A stretch of DNA of 64,000 nucleotides, from the NCBI RefSeq assembly GCF_000335475.2, contig NZ_ANAH02000020.1, positions 1-64,000 on the forward strand. Reading direction: 5' to 3'. This stretch comes from Cystobacter fuscus DSM 2262. GTDB taxonomy: Bacteria > Myxococcota > Myxococcia > Myxococcales > Myxococcaceae. Made by a program: the position numbers and the translations under genes. Position 1 is the stretch's first letter. Each line of letters begins with the position of its first letter. Below are positions 55,887 to 64,000 of this stretch, piece by piece. The notes beneath the pieces are model-generated. The model did not search any database, was not told the DNA's origin, and saw nothing but the letters and a program-made list of their open reading frames with translations.

Positions 55887-56111
55887 GTGCGTCCGTGGTC
55901 GGGGGGTGGACTCATCCTGGTGGTCGCGTCGGGCTGCCCTCATGCCTATGGCATCGAGGGCTCCATCGACCGGGCCGTGCTCAAGGACTTGATTGAAAAC
56001 GCGAGTCGTGCGGGGTGCCCCAAAGAGGAGCTTCAGGACCTATGCGGTGACGAGTTTGTCGACTGTATGGCGAACTGCCAGATGCGGATGAGAAGGAACG
56101 CCCGTCCATGA
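55887..56111 (+). CDS. Small predicted lipoprotein
   Basis: A 74-residue protein from GTG 55887 behind GAGGGCAC. A short hydrophobic stretch ends in VVASGC, a fair lipobox, and the remainder is acidic with four cysteines (AGCPKEE, DLCGDEF, VDCMANC). The stop overlaps the ATG of the Cys-rich gene in ATGA, so the two are coupled. Both are Cys-rich and exported, suggesting a secreted pair. The short, basic-poor signal is the main doubt. Confidence 0.62.
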   Translation: MRPWSGGGLILVVASGCPHAYGIEGSIDRAVLKDLIENASRAGCPKEELQDLCGDEFVDCMANCQMRMRRNARP

Positions 56112-56992
56112 GCTGGCGCGCGGCTGCTGCTCTGGTGCTGGGTCTGCTGTTTCCTCTTCCCCTGCTCTGGTCGCTGGGGATGTTGCCTGTCCGTGGACTT
56201 CATTCATCTCCCTTCAAGGAGTCGTTGAGGGTTGTCCCCCGGCTTTCTGCTGAGGAGCTCAAGCAGTTGCCCACGGCGGGTCGTGCCTGCCGGGGTGATG
56301 CTGACTGCGATGCTTCGCTCGTTTGCCTGCGGGGACTTCCGATGATTCAGCCGATCTGTGCCGCGAGCAGGTGTGTGGCGGACCTGGACTGCCAGGCGGG
56401 GTTTGCCTGCCGTGCGGTGCAGGTGGGCGAGCGAGTGGTTCGTGTCTGTGGTGCCATGGGGACGCAGAAGGAAGGCGAATGGTGTTTGAAGGTTCCCTTC
56501 GACCAGGATTCCGCGTGCGCTCCTGGCCTTGTCTGCGCGGCCTTCCGGTGTGGTCGCCGCTGCCAGCGTCAAGACCCCCAAAGTTGTTCTCCGGGCTTCG
56601 CCTGCCTCGACGTGGATGCGGAGGGCCCGGTCTGCCTGACCAGTTGTGACGGGATGTCATGTCCCGAGGGGCAGCGGTGCGTCCAACGATCCAAGGGAGG
56701 CTCGCTCTGCGTGCAGGTGCATGGCCGGGACTGTCAGCACGACGAACTCTGTTCGGAGCCCCAGGTTTGTGATGTCTTCCTGGGGGGACGTTCTCGCCCG
56801 AAGGAGGCCTGGATGGAGTGTGTTCTTCCCTGTGCCGAGGACGGTCCGTCCTGCCCGGCAGGCATGGCTTGTTACGCCAAACGTTGTCGTCAGCTCTGCT
56901 CCAAGCAGAACGAGGCCCGCGTCTGCGCCTCGGGTGAAAGCTGTCACGTCGAGCCGGGCACGACGTCGGGCGTCTGCCAGTTGGACTTCTGA
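56108..56992 (+). CDS. Cys-rich exported protein of myxobacterial type
   Basis: A 294-residue protein with an N-terminal hydrophobic helix (about 5-27) and many cysteines in repeated short modules: GRACRGDADCDASLVC, SRCVADLDCQAGFAC, SCDGMSCPEGQRC, DCQHDELC, CAEDGPSCPAGMACYAKRC. Such disulfide-rich repeats (Cys-x(5)-Cys-x(5)-Cys spacing) are common in myxobacterial surface proteins and resemble dickkopf-like or EGF-like scaffolds, with no known activity. Wobble usage looks less GC-biased than in the neighbours, which may indicate recent acquisition or relaxed selection. Coupled by a 4-bp overlap to the lipoprotein gene. Confidence 0.75.
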   Translation: MSWRAAAALVLGLLFPLPLLWSLGMLPVRGLHSSPFKESLRVVPRLSAEELKQLPTAGRACRGDADCDASLVCLRGLPMIQPICAASRCVADLDCQAGFACRAVQVGERVVRVCGAMGTQKEGEWCLKVPFDQDSACAPGLVCAAFRCGRRCQRQDPQSCSPGFACLDVDAEGPVCLTSCDGMSCPEGQRCVQRSKGGSLCVQVHGRDCQHDELCSEPQVCDVFLGGRSRPKEAWMECVLPCAEDGPSCPAGMACYAKRCRQLCSKQNEARVCASGESCHVEPGTTSGVCQLDF

Positions 56993-57061
56993 GCAAGGCC
57001 CCGTGGGAGGCACCGATGCGCTCGCGGGCGGCGGTGCTTTCTGCCAGCTTGCGCGGACATC

Positions 57062-57967
57062 ATGCGGACCCTCTCCTCCTTCCTCCTGCTCCTCCTCGCG
57101 GGCCCGGTCACCGCGTGCCACCGCGACATCCCCTCTTTGAACCCCCCTCCCGCCGCGGCGCCTCCCCTGCGGCCCCTGTTCCTGCCCCCCGACGACTCGC
57201 TCCTCACGGAGACGGTGCGCACGTCCCTGCGGCACGGGAGCGCTCCGGACGCGCGGGAAGCGGAGATGACCACCGTCTCGAGCTTCTCCGCCGAGCAGGA
57301 TTCCTGGGTCCTCACCCAGCGCGTGACGCGCTCGCGCTACCTCCAGCAGGGCCAGCCGGTGGAGTCGTTGGTGGACACCGTGCTCCAGCGCGCCGTGCTG
57401 CGTCTGCGGCTCGCGGCGGATGGCACCTACGTGCGGCTCGTGGAGCCCGAGGCCGTGCTGGCCGCCATCCGCGAGGTGGCACCCAAGGGTCTGGATGTCA
57501 CGCCACTCGAGCGCTTCTTCGCCCCGGACGCGCTCGAGGCGCGCACGCGCGGGGAGTGGGAGGTGAAGTACGGCGGCATCTACGGGCGGGCCTGGGTTCC
57601 GGGTCAGCGCGGCTACGTGCTGGGCACGCTGCCCGTGGGCGGACGCGAGGTGACATACCTGCTGGAGCGCACCTTCACCGGCACGCGGCTCACCGAACAG
57701 GGCGATGCCCTGGTGTTCTCGTTGCGCTGCCTCGCCCAGCCGGGGGAGGCGTCGCCCCAGGCCGTGCGCGACACGCTGCGCCTCGCGGGCGACCCCCAGC
57801 TGACACCCGGCGTGGAGTGCGACGGAGAACAGTTGCTCGGCAAGGGACGCTTCCTCCCGGTGCGGCGCGGGTTCACCCTCAGGGCGTCGTTGGACGGAGA
57901 GACCTGGACATGGGCGACGCAGTCGACGCTGGAGTCGGTGCGGGCGTCCGAGGAGGAGCAGCGGTGA
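57062..57967 (+). CDS. Predicted lipoprotein, function unknown
   Basis: A 301-residue protein with a lipoprotein signal (LLLLLAGPVTAC, Cys19). The mature part has no recognised domain; it is rich in beta-prone segments such as YLQQGQPVESLVDTVLQRAVLRLRLAADGTYVRLVEPE and RGYVLGTLPVGGREVTYLLERTF. Two cysteines (SLRCLAQ, GVECDGE) may form a disulfide. The ATG at 57062 has only a weak upstream ribosome site. The stop overlaps the GTG of the CoA-binding protein gene (GTGA). Confidence 0.7.
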   Translation: MRTLSSFLLLLLAGPVTACHRDIPSLNPPPAAAPPLRPLFLPPDDSLLTETVRTSLRHGSAPDAREAEMTTVSSFSAEQDSWVLTQRVTRSRYLQQGQPVESLVDTVLQRAVLRLRLAADGTYVRLVEPEAVLAAIREVAPKGLDVTPLERFFAPDALEARTRGEWEVKYGGIYGRAWVPGQRGYVLGTLPVGGREVTYLLERTFTGTRLTEQGDALVFSLRCLAQPGEASPQAVRDTLRLAGDPQLTPGVECDGEQLLGKGRFLPVRRGFTLRASLDGETWTWATQSTLESVRASEEEQR

Positions 57968-58404
57968 GCTACGAACAGAACCTCGTCGAGGACGAAGAGG
58001 GCATCCGCGCGCTGGTGCGGGGCGCCAGGCGCGTGGCGGTGCTGGGCATCAAGACGGAGCAGCACTCGGGGCAGCCCGCCTTCTATGTGCCCGAGTACCT
58101 CGCCCAGGCGGGCGTGGACGTGGTGCCCGTGCCCGTCTACTACCCGGAGGTGACGCACATCCTCGAGCGGCCGGTGTTCCGCAGGCTCGTGGACATTCCG
58201 GGTGACATCGATCTGGTGGACGTGTTCCGCCGTCCACAGGACATCGACCAGCACGTGGACGACATCCTCGCCAAGAAGCCCAAGGCGGTGTGGTTCCAGT
58301 CGGGCATCCGCAACGACGCGGCGGCGCGGCGGCTGGCCGAGGCGGGCATCCAGGTGGTCCAGGACCGTTGTCTCATGGTGGACCACCGGCGCTACGCGCG
58401 CTGA
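57964..58404 (+). CDS. CoA-binding-domain protein (YccU-like)
   Basis: A 146-residue single-domain protein of the CoA_binding_2 Rossmann family. VAVLGIKTEQHSGQPAFYVPEYLAQAGVDVVPVPVYYPE and VDVFRRPQDIDQHVDDILAKKPKAVWFQSGIRND are typical. It starts at GTG 57964, overlapping the preceding stop. The family is cytoplasmic and usually of unknown role. Its coupling to an exported lipoprotein is odd and probably reflects compact packing, not a complex. Confidence 0.88.
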   Translation: MSYEQNLVEDEEGIRALVRGARRVAVLGIKTEQHSGQPAFYVPEYLAQAGVDVVPVPVYYPEVTHILERPVFRRLVDIPGDIDLVDVFRRPQDIDQHVDDILAKKPKAVWFQSGIRNDAAARRLAEAGIQVVQDRCLMVDHRRYAR

Positions 58405-58415
58405 GCGCGGCCGCC

Positions 58416-59291
58416 TCAGGACTCCTCGAAGGGGACGGGCGGCCGGGCGAAGGCTCGCTCGGCGCTCAGCCTCGCCTGGTGCAGCGCATCGAAGCCGCGC
58501 TCCATCTGCGTGGGGGACACGGGCGGCAGGTTGGACACCATCACGTAGACGGGAAAGCCCCGCTCCTTGAGCAGGGCGAGCTGCAACTGGAAGTGGTCGC
58601 GCCGCAGCGCCGCCGAGCCCGCCGCGATGCCCTGCGCGTACGCCATGGGCCCGCCCAGCATCTTGCGCGTGCGGCTCGGCAGGTAGTGCACGAGGATGGC
58701 GTCCAGCTCCTTGCCGAAGGCGCTCTCGCGCAGTGACAGCGCGGGCGCCTTGTCCACCAGGCCCCCGTCCCAGTACAGGTCGCGCCCCACCCGCACCGCG
58801 CGGAACAGGCCCGGGTAGGCGCACGTCGCGTGCACCCGCGGCGCCAGCTCCCCCGAGGTGAACGCCTCGTGCGTGCCCTGCGTGAGGTTGGCGCTCGTGA
58901 GCAGCAGCGGATGCGGCAGCTCCTCGAAGGTGCGCACCGGCAGCGTGCGCTCCAGCAGCTTGCGGAAGCGTTCTCCCTTGAGCAGGCCCGTGGCCCCATG
59001 GCCCTCGCGCGGCAGGGCATTGAACACCGCGCCAATCGGATCCGGATCCCAGAACGACTCGCGCGTCTGCTGCAGCACCAGCTCCTCGATGGCGCCCTCG
59101 CTCAGCCCCGCCGCCGCGTACGCCGCAATCAGCCCCCCCGAGCTCGTTCCCGCGTACGCCGCCGGCCTCAGCCCCGTGGCCGCCAGCCCCTTGAGGAAAC
59201 CCGCGTGTCCGAAGAAGCCAAAGTAGCCCGCGGAAAGAACGAGCCCGAATCGTTTGCCCTGGAGGGTTTGTTGAAGAGTGTGAGCGGCCAT
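58416..59291 (-). CDS. Patatin-like phospholipase
   Basis: A 291-residue acyl hydrolase of the patatin/RssA type. The nucleophile elbow is GTSSG (Ser50), the oxyanion loop is the Gly-rich SAGYFGFFGHAGFLKGL, and the catalytic Asp lies in DLYWDGGLVDKAP. Together they form the Ser-Asp dyad that releases fatty acids from lipids. There is no signal peptide. The ATG at 59291 follows AAGGACC; the extension to 59366 is not supported. It is convergent with the CoA-binding protein gene. Confidence 0.88.
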   Translation of the reverse strand: MAAHTLQQTLQGKRFGLVLSAGYFGFFGHAGFLKGLAATGLRPAAYAGTSSGGLIAAYAAAGLSEGAIEELVLQQTRESFWDPDPIGAVFNALPREGHGATGLLKGERFRKLLERTLPVRTFEELPHPLLLTSANLTQGTHEAFTSGELAPRVHATCAYPGLFRAVRVGRDLYWDGGLVDKAPALSLRESAFGKELDAILVHYLPSRTRKMLGGPMAYAQGIAAGSAALRRDHFQLQLALLKERGFPVYVMVSNLPPVSPTQMERGFDALHQARLSAERAFARPPVPFEES

Positions 59292-60105
59292 GGTCCTTGT
59301 CTCTAGACCACCGTTCCCCACATGGCAACGCGGTGCGGTGTCCGGGCAGGTGGCTCCTCGGGGCAATTCCTCATCGACGTATGTTGATATATCGATGATT
59401 GGATGTCCAGAACCGGGTTCCGAGTTCTCCCGGGAGGGCCGCGACGGCGACCCGCCTCACTTCCTCGCGGGTGGGGCGGAACCGCTGGAGCGAGTCTTCG
59501 CGAATTGCGAGATGTCATTGGTTGACGGGGCTCCCTGGGGCCAGGAGGGCTCCGCCGCGCGGATGGCGGGGCGGAGCGAGAAATACAAGACACACGGATA
59601 ATTCCTGAAGACACACGCCGTGGTGCCAGCCGCACGAGAGAGGACCAGGGTCCGCGCCGGGTGGCTGCGTTCACGATTGCGTGACATGTGAGGATTTCCA
59701 GACTGTCCCAATCCGGCGAGGTGGGTGTGGTTCCGGGGCGGCTCCCGGCGCGAGCGCGGTGGCTCCGGCCATGCGATGCGCCCCTCGGTCCGTCCTCGTC
59801 TGGAGGGGTTCTCCTCATTTGGACCAATTCCGTCCAATTCATCGGGACCGATTCCGTCTTGTTTTTGGAATGGAATACTGGTTTTACGCGAAATCCGTCG
59901 AACACCCGACGAGGGAGTCCATCTCCTGTTGCGCCGAGTGTGGATGCGCGCGCACCTTGGTGACGTGGCCGGTGCAGGGTGATGCTTTTTTTGGAGAAAT
60001 GATTGATAAGTGACACGCTCGTTCCGGGTTCCACCGGCGTGCTCCTCATCCAGGTTCGAGGAAATGTCTGCCAGGTCCCTTCTCCCTCAAGGAGTTGACG
60101 GCGCT
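59292..60105. other. Long leader region, no gene supported
   Basis: 814 bp between the patatin start and the cyclase start. Overlapping short frames exist on both strands but none has a ribosome site, family sequence or the strong wobble-GC bias of local genes. The stretches 59380-59400 and 59810-60000 are noticeably richer in A/T. It must carry the patatin and cyclase promoters; a direct repeat at 59821-59858 is the only clear structure. Confidence 0.6.
59821..59858 (+). repeat. 24-bp-spaced direct repeat upstream of the cyclase
   Basis: GGACCAATTCCGTC (59821-59834) and GGACCGATTCCGTC (59845-59858) differ at one base and are 24 bp apart, about two helical turns, so both faces align. This is a plausible binding site for a dimeric activator, 250 bp upstream of the cyclase start. 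A further AATTC lies between the copies. Confidence 0.6.
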
Positions 60106-61701
60106 ATGAGAAGAATCCGGGATGTCGCGATGGAGTTGGTCCCCTCGCAGAGTATCCGCGTGGTCGAGGGGGGAATTCAGGAACTCCTGTTCAAGGAGCT
60201 TCAATCCCTGCTTTCCAAGACAGGCCATGGGGGAGGATTGATGAGCCCCTCCATCTACGATTCGGCCCAGGTATTGCGAATCCTTTCACCCGCGGAGAGT
60301 GCTTCTTCTCCCGTGGTGGACTGGCTGCTGTCACAACAGCAGGCGGATGGGGGCTGGGGGGAGCCGGTCAAGCCGATGCATCGGGACATCCCCACGATGT
60401 CCGCCCTCCTCGCGTTGCGCCGCTTTCCCCAGCACCCGCGCACGCACGAGGCCTGTGAGGCGGGGGTGCGTTTCCTGCGCGCCCAGGGGCCGCACTGGGC
60501 CACGCTGCATCCGGAGGAGCTGCCGGTGGCCGCGGAGATCCTCGTGCCCGCGTTGTTGAATCAGCTCGGGTTGGACGAGGCGGCGCTGCCGCGCGCGCCC
60601 TACGCGCAGCTGATGGCGCTGGGGGAGCGCAAGCGGAAGATCATCGCGAAGCTGCCCGTGACGCCCGGCGTGCCGTGGTTGCACGTCTGGGAGACCTGGG
60701 GCCAGGAGCCCACGGCGAACCTGATCGATGGGGCGGGGAGCGTGGGGCACAGCCCGTCCGCGACGGCGGCGTGGGTGAAGGCCGCCTCGGGCCGGACGGA
60801 GCTGACGCCGTTCGTCGATCGGGCCCGGGAGTACCTGCGCGAGAGCGGGCTGTCGACCGCGTCGTCCACTCCCGGACTCGTGCCGGTGGGCGGGCCGCAC
60901 AACTATTTCGAGCAGTCCTTCGTCCTCTATGCCCTGCTCATGGGCGGGGTGCTGCAGGAGCCGCGTCTGGCGCCCTACGTGAACTCCGTGCTGGGGGATT
61001 TGACCCGGGCGCTCGGGCCGAACGGACTCGGCATGAGCGACCACTTCCTCCAGGATGGTGACGACACGAGCGCGGTGGTGGCCGTCATGCACGCCATGGG
61101 GCTGGCGGTGGACCCGGCGGTGCTCTACCGCTTCAAGCGGGAAGACCATTTCATCGCCTACCCGGGGGAGATGCACTCCTCGCCGACGCTGACGGCCCGT
61201 TGCCTCCATGCCCTGATGTTGCTGGGCCAGGACAACGACGAGCTGGCCCCCTTCCAGCGCTACCTGCTCGAGCGCCAGGAGCCCAGTGGCCGCTGGTCCT
61301 TCGACAAGTGGAGCCGCTCGTGGCTGTACACGACGTTCCACTCGGTGGTCGGCCTCGTCGGCTCGCCGCACGTGGACGCGGTGCGCCGCGCGCTGGATGC
61401 GGTGCTCTCGGCGCAGCTGCCGGACGGGGGCTGGAGCTCCGATGGCCGCTCGAACATGACGGAGACCTCCTACGCCGTGCTGATGCTCGGCTTCCTGGAG
61501 CGGCATGGGATGCACCACCCCGGCATCGCCCCGGCGTTGGACCGGGCCTCGCGCTGGATGCTGCAGAACTACACCCCCGGCGCCCCGGCCGAGGGCAAGG
61601 TGAAGTGCTGGATCTCCAAGGAGCTCTACCGCATGGAGCGCGTGGACTCGGCCTTCGAGCTGTGCGCCCTGCTGATGATGCAGCGGCGCCTGTCCCAGTA
61701 G
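60106..61701 (+). CDS. Class II (DxDD) diterpene-cyclase-like enzyme
   Basis: A 531-residue protein of the squalene-hopene/class II diterpene cyclase fold. The general-acid motif is DGDD (residues 317-320, encoded at 61054-61065) in FLQDGDDTSAV. QW-type repeats are QQQADGGWG near residue 80, ERQEPSGRWSFDKW near 390 and AQLPDGGWSSDG near 440. The length matches bacterial copalyl-diphosphate-synthase-type enzymes and is shorter than squalene-hopene cyclases (about 630). It should protonate a prenyl diphosphate such as GGPP and form a bicyclic diphosphate. ATG 60106 lies 11 nt after AAGGAG; ATG 60064 and GTG 60010 are in frame. No class I partner is visible. Confidence 0.85.
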   Translation: MRRIRDVAMELVPSQSIRVVEGGIQELLFKELQSLLSKTGHGGGLMSPSIYDSAQVLRILSPAESASSPVVDWLLSQQQADGGWGEPVKPMHRDIPTMSALLALRRFPQHPRTHEACEAGVRFLRAQGPHWATLHPEELPVAAEILVPALLNQLGLDEAALPRAPYAQLMALGERKRKIIAKLPVTPGVPWLHVWETWGQEPTANLIDGAGSVGHSPSATAAWVKAASGRTELTPFVDRAREYLRESGLSTASSTPGLVPVGGPHNYFEQSFVLYALLMGGVLQEPRLAPYVNSVLGDLTRALGPNGLGMSDHFLQDGDDTSAVVAVMHAMGLAVDPAVLYRFKREDHFIAYPGEMHSSPTLTARCLHALMLLGQDNDELAPFQRYLLERQEPSGRWSFDKWSRSWLYTTFHSVVGLVGSPHVDAVRRALDAVLSAQLPDGGWSSDGRSNMTETSYAVLMLGFLERHGMHHPGIAPALDRASRWMLQNYTPGAPAEGKVKCWISKELYRMERVDSAFELCALLMMQRRLSQ

Positions 61702-61798
61702 CCGGGCGCGAGCGGCGGGGCCGGGCGGGAGTCGTCCGCCCGGACCCGCGGTACCGGGGTGAAGCGCGTCGGGCGCGCCACGCCCCCGAGGACGTCTC

Positions 61799-63460
61799 TC
61801 AGGGCACGGGGACGAAGCGGTAGAGGGCGCTCTCGATGTCGGACGTCAGGTAGATGGTTCCCGAGCCGCCCACCGCGACTCCCGTGGGGATGTAGCCCGG
61901 CGGCATGCCCACGCTCTCGGGCAGACCGATGCGCAGGCCGCTCGCGAGCACGGTCAGTCGGCCCGTGGTCGGCTCGATGCGCACCAGTCGCTTGCGGCCC
62001 ACCTCGGCGACGATCAGCCCACCGTCCGGATGCCGGGCAATGCCCTCGGGGGCCTTGAGGCCCTTGGCCACCGTGCGCCTGGCGCCATCCGACAGGCGCA
62101 CCCGGGTGACCTTTCCCGAGCGCACCTCGGTGACGTACACCCCTGGCTCCTCCGCCTCCGTGTCGGCCGCGAGGCCCACGGGCCCCTCCAGGCCCTCGGC
62201 GAGCACCGTGGTCCCCGCGGGCTCGGAGGTGTCCACGCGCACGAGCCTGCCCGTAGTGGACTCGGCGAGGAGCAGCGTGCCATCGGCGAGCTCGAGCGCG
62301 GCCTGGACGCCATTCGCGTTGGGAATCGTCCGCAGCAGCTCTCCCGTGGCCCGATCCAGCACCTGCACGCTGCTGTGCTCCCCCAGGTAGGCCGTGCTCA
62401 GCACCACATGCTTCGCGCCCAGGCTCACGTTCATGGGGAAGTTGAGCCGCGAGGAGAGGACCCGGGTCGTCTGGGTGATCTTCCCGTCGCGTCCGCCCAC
62501 CCGGCGCAGGGCATACACATCCGCCACGTACAGCTGCTCCTGCGGATCATCCGGCGCGACGGCGAGGCCGGAGGGTACGGCCAGACGTGACTCGACCAGG
62601 AGCCGGACGGAACCATCGGCGGGATTGACCACGCGGATGTCGTTGTCGACCATGTTGGACACGTACACCAGGTCATCCGGGCCCACGGCCAGGTTGTCGA
62701 GCCCGGTGGGCAGCTTCGCGACGACCTCCTTGGCGCCCGTGGGCAGCCGGACGCGCACCAGCTCGCCCCGCGCCGAGTCGACCACGTAGAGGTTCTCGCG
62801 GCGCGCGTCGAAATTGACGGCGACCGGCATCGCGAAGCCCTCCGCCACGGTCTCGATGCTGCCCGTGTCCACGTCCACCCGGGCAATCTGCCCCTTGAGC
62901 AGGATCGGGCCGTAGAGCTTGTCGTCCGGGCCGAACTCGAAGCCGTTGAGGAAGCCGGGTTTGGAGATGGCCAGCCGAGGCGGCTTCTTCCCGCTCGGGT
63001 CCACCTCCCATAGCGCATCGCCCCGGCCAAGCTGGGTGACGTAGAACCTGCCATCGCGGCGGAAGGCCAGCGAGTTGAGGCCCGGCAGATCCCTGGCGAT
63101 GACGCGCGTCTTTCCATCCGGAGTGCGCTTCATCAACTCGCCGGTGAAAAAGCCCGTCCAGTAGATCGAGCCGTCCGGACCCAGGGCCACGTCATCCGCG
63201 CCGCCCAGCGGCGGCCCCACCACGGTGCTCACCGCGCCCGTGCCCAGGTCGACGGAGTGGACCGTCCGGCCGAGCAGGTTGCTGGCCAGCAGGTGCCCCT
63301 TGCCATCGACGGCGAGCCCGTGGACGCCCTGGAAGTGGGAGCCGGCCACCACCACTTCCTGGCGGTAGGCCTTGGGCGGGGCGGCCAGGACCTGACCACC
63401 CGCCATCAACAGACAGGCGGCCAGGGACTTGGAGAGGAATTGGGACATGGAGGCACTCAT
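61799..63460 (-). CDS. Exported beta-propeller (NHL/SMP-30-like) protein
   Basis: A 553-residue secreted protein. The signal peptide (about 10-30, [15 protein letters not shown]) is followed by repeated blades of the type [48 protein letters not shown] and [24 protein letters not shown]. About twelve blade-like units suggest two six-bladed propellers. It may be a lactonase, quinoprotein-like enzyme or binding scaffold; no catalytic set is certain. ATG 63460 overlaps the stop of the flavin monooxygenase gene (ATGA); ATG 63448 is the alternative. Coupling to a cytoplasmic oxidoreductase is unusual. Confidence 0.82.
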   Translation of the reverse strand: MSASMSQFLSKSLAACLLMAGGQVLAAPPKAYRQEVVVAGSHFQGVHGLAVDGKGHLLASNLLGRTVHSVDLGTGAVSTVVGPPLGGADDVALGPDGSIYWTGFFTGELMKRTPDGKTRVIARDLPGLNSLAFRRDGRFYVTQLGRGDALWEVDPSGKKPPRLAISKPGFLNGFEFGPDDKLYGPILLKGQIARVDVDTGSIETVAEGFAMPVAVNFDARRENLYVVDSARGELVRVRLPTGAKEVVAKLPTGLDNLAVGPDDLVYVSNMVDNDIRVVNPADGSVRLLVESRLAVPSGLAVAPDDPQEQLYVADVYALRRVGGRDGKITQTTRVLSSRLNFPMNVSLGAKHVVLSTAYLGEHSSVQVLDRATGELLRTIPNANGVQAALELADGTLLLAESTTGRLVRVDTSEPAGTTVLAEGLEGPVGLAADTEAEEPGVYVTEVRSGKVTRVRLSDGARRTVAKGLKAPEGIARHPDGGLIVAEVGRKRLVRIEPTTGRLTVLASGLRIGLPESVGMPPGYIPTGVAVGGSGTIYLTSDIESALYRFVPVP

Positions 63461-64000
63461 GGGTTGGAAGACACCTCGCCGCGCGTGAGCTCCAGGCCCG
63501 CGAGTTGCTCGCCCTGGCGCCACGTGCGCAGCACGTCGATGAACGCGAGCGTGTCACCCCCGAAGGAGGCGTAGCGCATCGCGTTCGGGCCCATCTTGAC
63601 CCCCTCGTTGTTGTAGTAGCCGGGCGTGCATTCAGCACCGCCGAAGGAGGCGCTCGCCGCGAGCCGGCCGAGGATCGTCTCCCACCACTGCTGCTGCGCC
63701 TGCTCCGAGGGCTCGATCACCTCGATGCCCCGCTTGACGCACCGCTCGATGATGTAGGCGGCGTGCTGCGACTGCTCGTCGAGGATGTGCACGAAGTTGA
63801 TCGCCCAGCCGCTCTGGGTCGTGGTGAACATCATCAGGTTGGGATAACCCCGGCTGTGCATGCCATGCAGCGTCGCCGGACCATCGGCCCAGCTGTCTCG
63901 CAGGGATCTGCCGCCGCGCCCGCGGATGTCGAAGCCCAGCATCCGGGTGTAATCCAGCGAGACCTCGAAGCCCGAGGCGTAGATGAGGCAGTCGACCTCG
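63457..64000 (-). CDS. Flavin-containing (Baeyer-Villiger-type) monooxygenase, 5' part outside window
   Basis: The last 180 residues of a flavoprotein monooxygenase whose start lies beyond the window edge. [17 protein letters not shown] is the ATG-type motif (here ASGF) that precedes the second dinucleotide-linked half, and [32 protein letters not shown] matches the C-terminal region of cyclohexanone- or phenylacetone-monooxygenase-like proteins. It would insert oxygen beside a ketone using FAD and NADPH. It precedes, and is translationally coupled to, the propeller gene. The FAD and NADP loops and the BVMO fingerprint cannot be seen. Confidence 0.85.
   Translation of the reverse strand, partial: EVDCLIYASGFEVSLDYTRMLGFDIRGRGGRSLRDSWADGPATLHGMHSRGYPNLMMFTTTQSGWAINFVHILDEQSQHAAYIIERCVKRGIEVIEPSEQAQQQWWETILGRLAASASFGGAECTPGYYNNEGVKMGPNAMRYASFGGDTLAFIDVLRTWRQGEQLAGLELTRGEVSSNP

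Noticed and set aside
59303-60049. Minus-strand 248-codon frame and several plus-strand frames upstream of the cyclase
   Set aside because: They overlap each other, have no ribosome sites and lack the GC-rich third position seen in all real genes here.

Overview
The window is high-GC DNA whose gene content points to a myxobacterium of the suborder Cystobacterineae (Archangium / Cystobacter / Stigmatella type). The markers are a complete myxochelin siderophore locus with its dedicated type II DAHP synthase, the Aib/MvaS operon for the alternative route to isovaleryl-CoA, hybrid sensor kinases, a Cys-tailed protein of myxobacterial type and several proteins known mainly from this group. The assignment comes from remembered families and gene order, not from a search.

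Layout. 1-900: a group II intron on the + strand whose reverse-transcriptase ORF is reduced to a stub while domains V and VI look intact. 878-1660: a myxobacterial Cys-tailed membrane protein. 1832-3651 (minus): cysE-cysK, ending in an intrinsic terminator. 3694-9437 (minus): iron-uptake operon of mxcH receptor, lipoprotein, exbB, exbD and tonB, with a Fur-type box over its promoter. 9544-19911 (minus): biosynthetic operon mxcC-D-E-F-G-aroA(A5) behind a second Fur-type box; the genes make 2,3-dihydroxybenzoate from chorismate, load it on a carrier, couple it to lysine and release the product reductively. A bacterioferritin-like gene (20145-20708) lies just upstream.

20863-22610 holds a TlpA-like thioredoxin and a lipoprotein with a discoidin-like domain and a polysaccharide-lyase-like domain. 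23017-27429 is a signalling block: REC-Hpt protein, hybrid histidine kinase with two receiver domains, CheY-like regulator and a cyclic-nucleotide-binding protein. 27513-30113 (+) is trxB, a Cys/Met-metabolism PLP enzyme and moaC, followed by a convergent hybrid kinase (30126-32651). 32860-37447 (+) is aibR-aibA-aibB-aibC-mvaS, with a perfect 16-bp palindrome at the promoter.

37535-50773 is mostly minus-strand envelope genes: MscS channel, alkaline-phosphatase-fold enzyme, AI-2E-type permease, Cys-rich four-helix protein, YetF-like and DUF2254 membrane proteins, two tandem DUF4139/MuiA-like paralogues, an SDR and a PlsC-type acyltransferase. An AT-rich divergent promoter region leads to a secreted alpha/beta hydrolase. 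52008-59291 holds Nudix and SirB1-like proteins, a DUF2795-like protein, a GH26 mannanase-like enzyme, a small lipoprotein with a Cys-rich exported partner, a second lipoprotein with a CoA-binding-fold protein, and a patatin.

The right end has the least expected gene, a class II (DxDD) diterpene-cyclase-like enzyme at 60106-61701, behind an 814-bp leader without a gene. It faces an exported beta-propeller gene coupled to a flavin monooxygenase that runs off the window. No class I terpene synthase or prenyl-diphosphate synthase is visible. The best candidates for undescribed biology are this cyclase, the receptor with its own TonB-like domain plus the adjacent lipoprotein, and the ORF-stripped intron.
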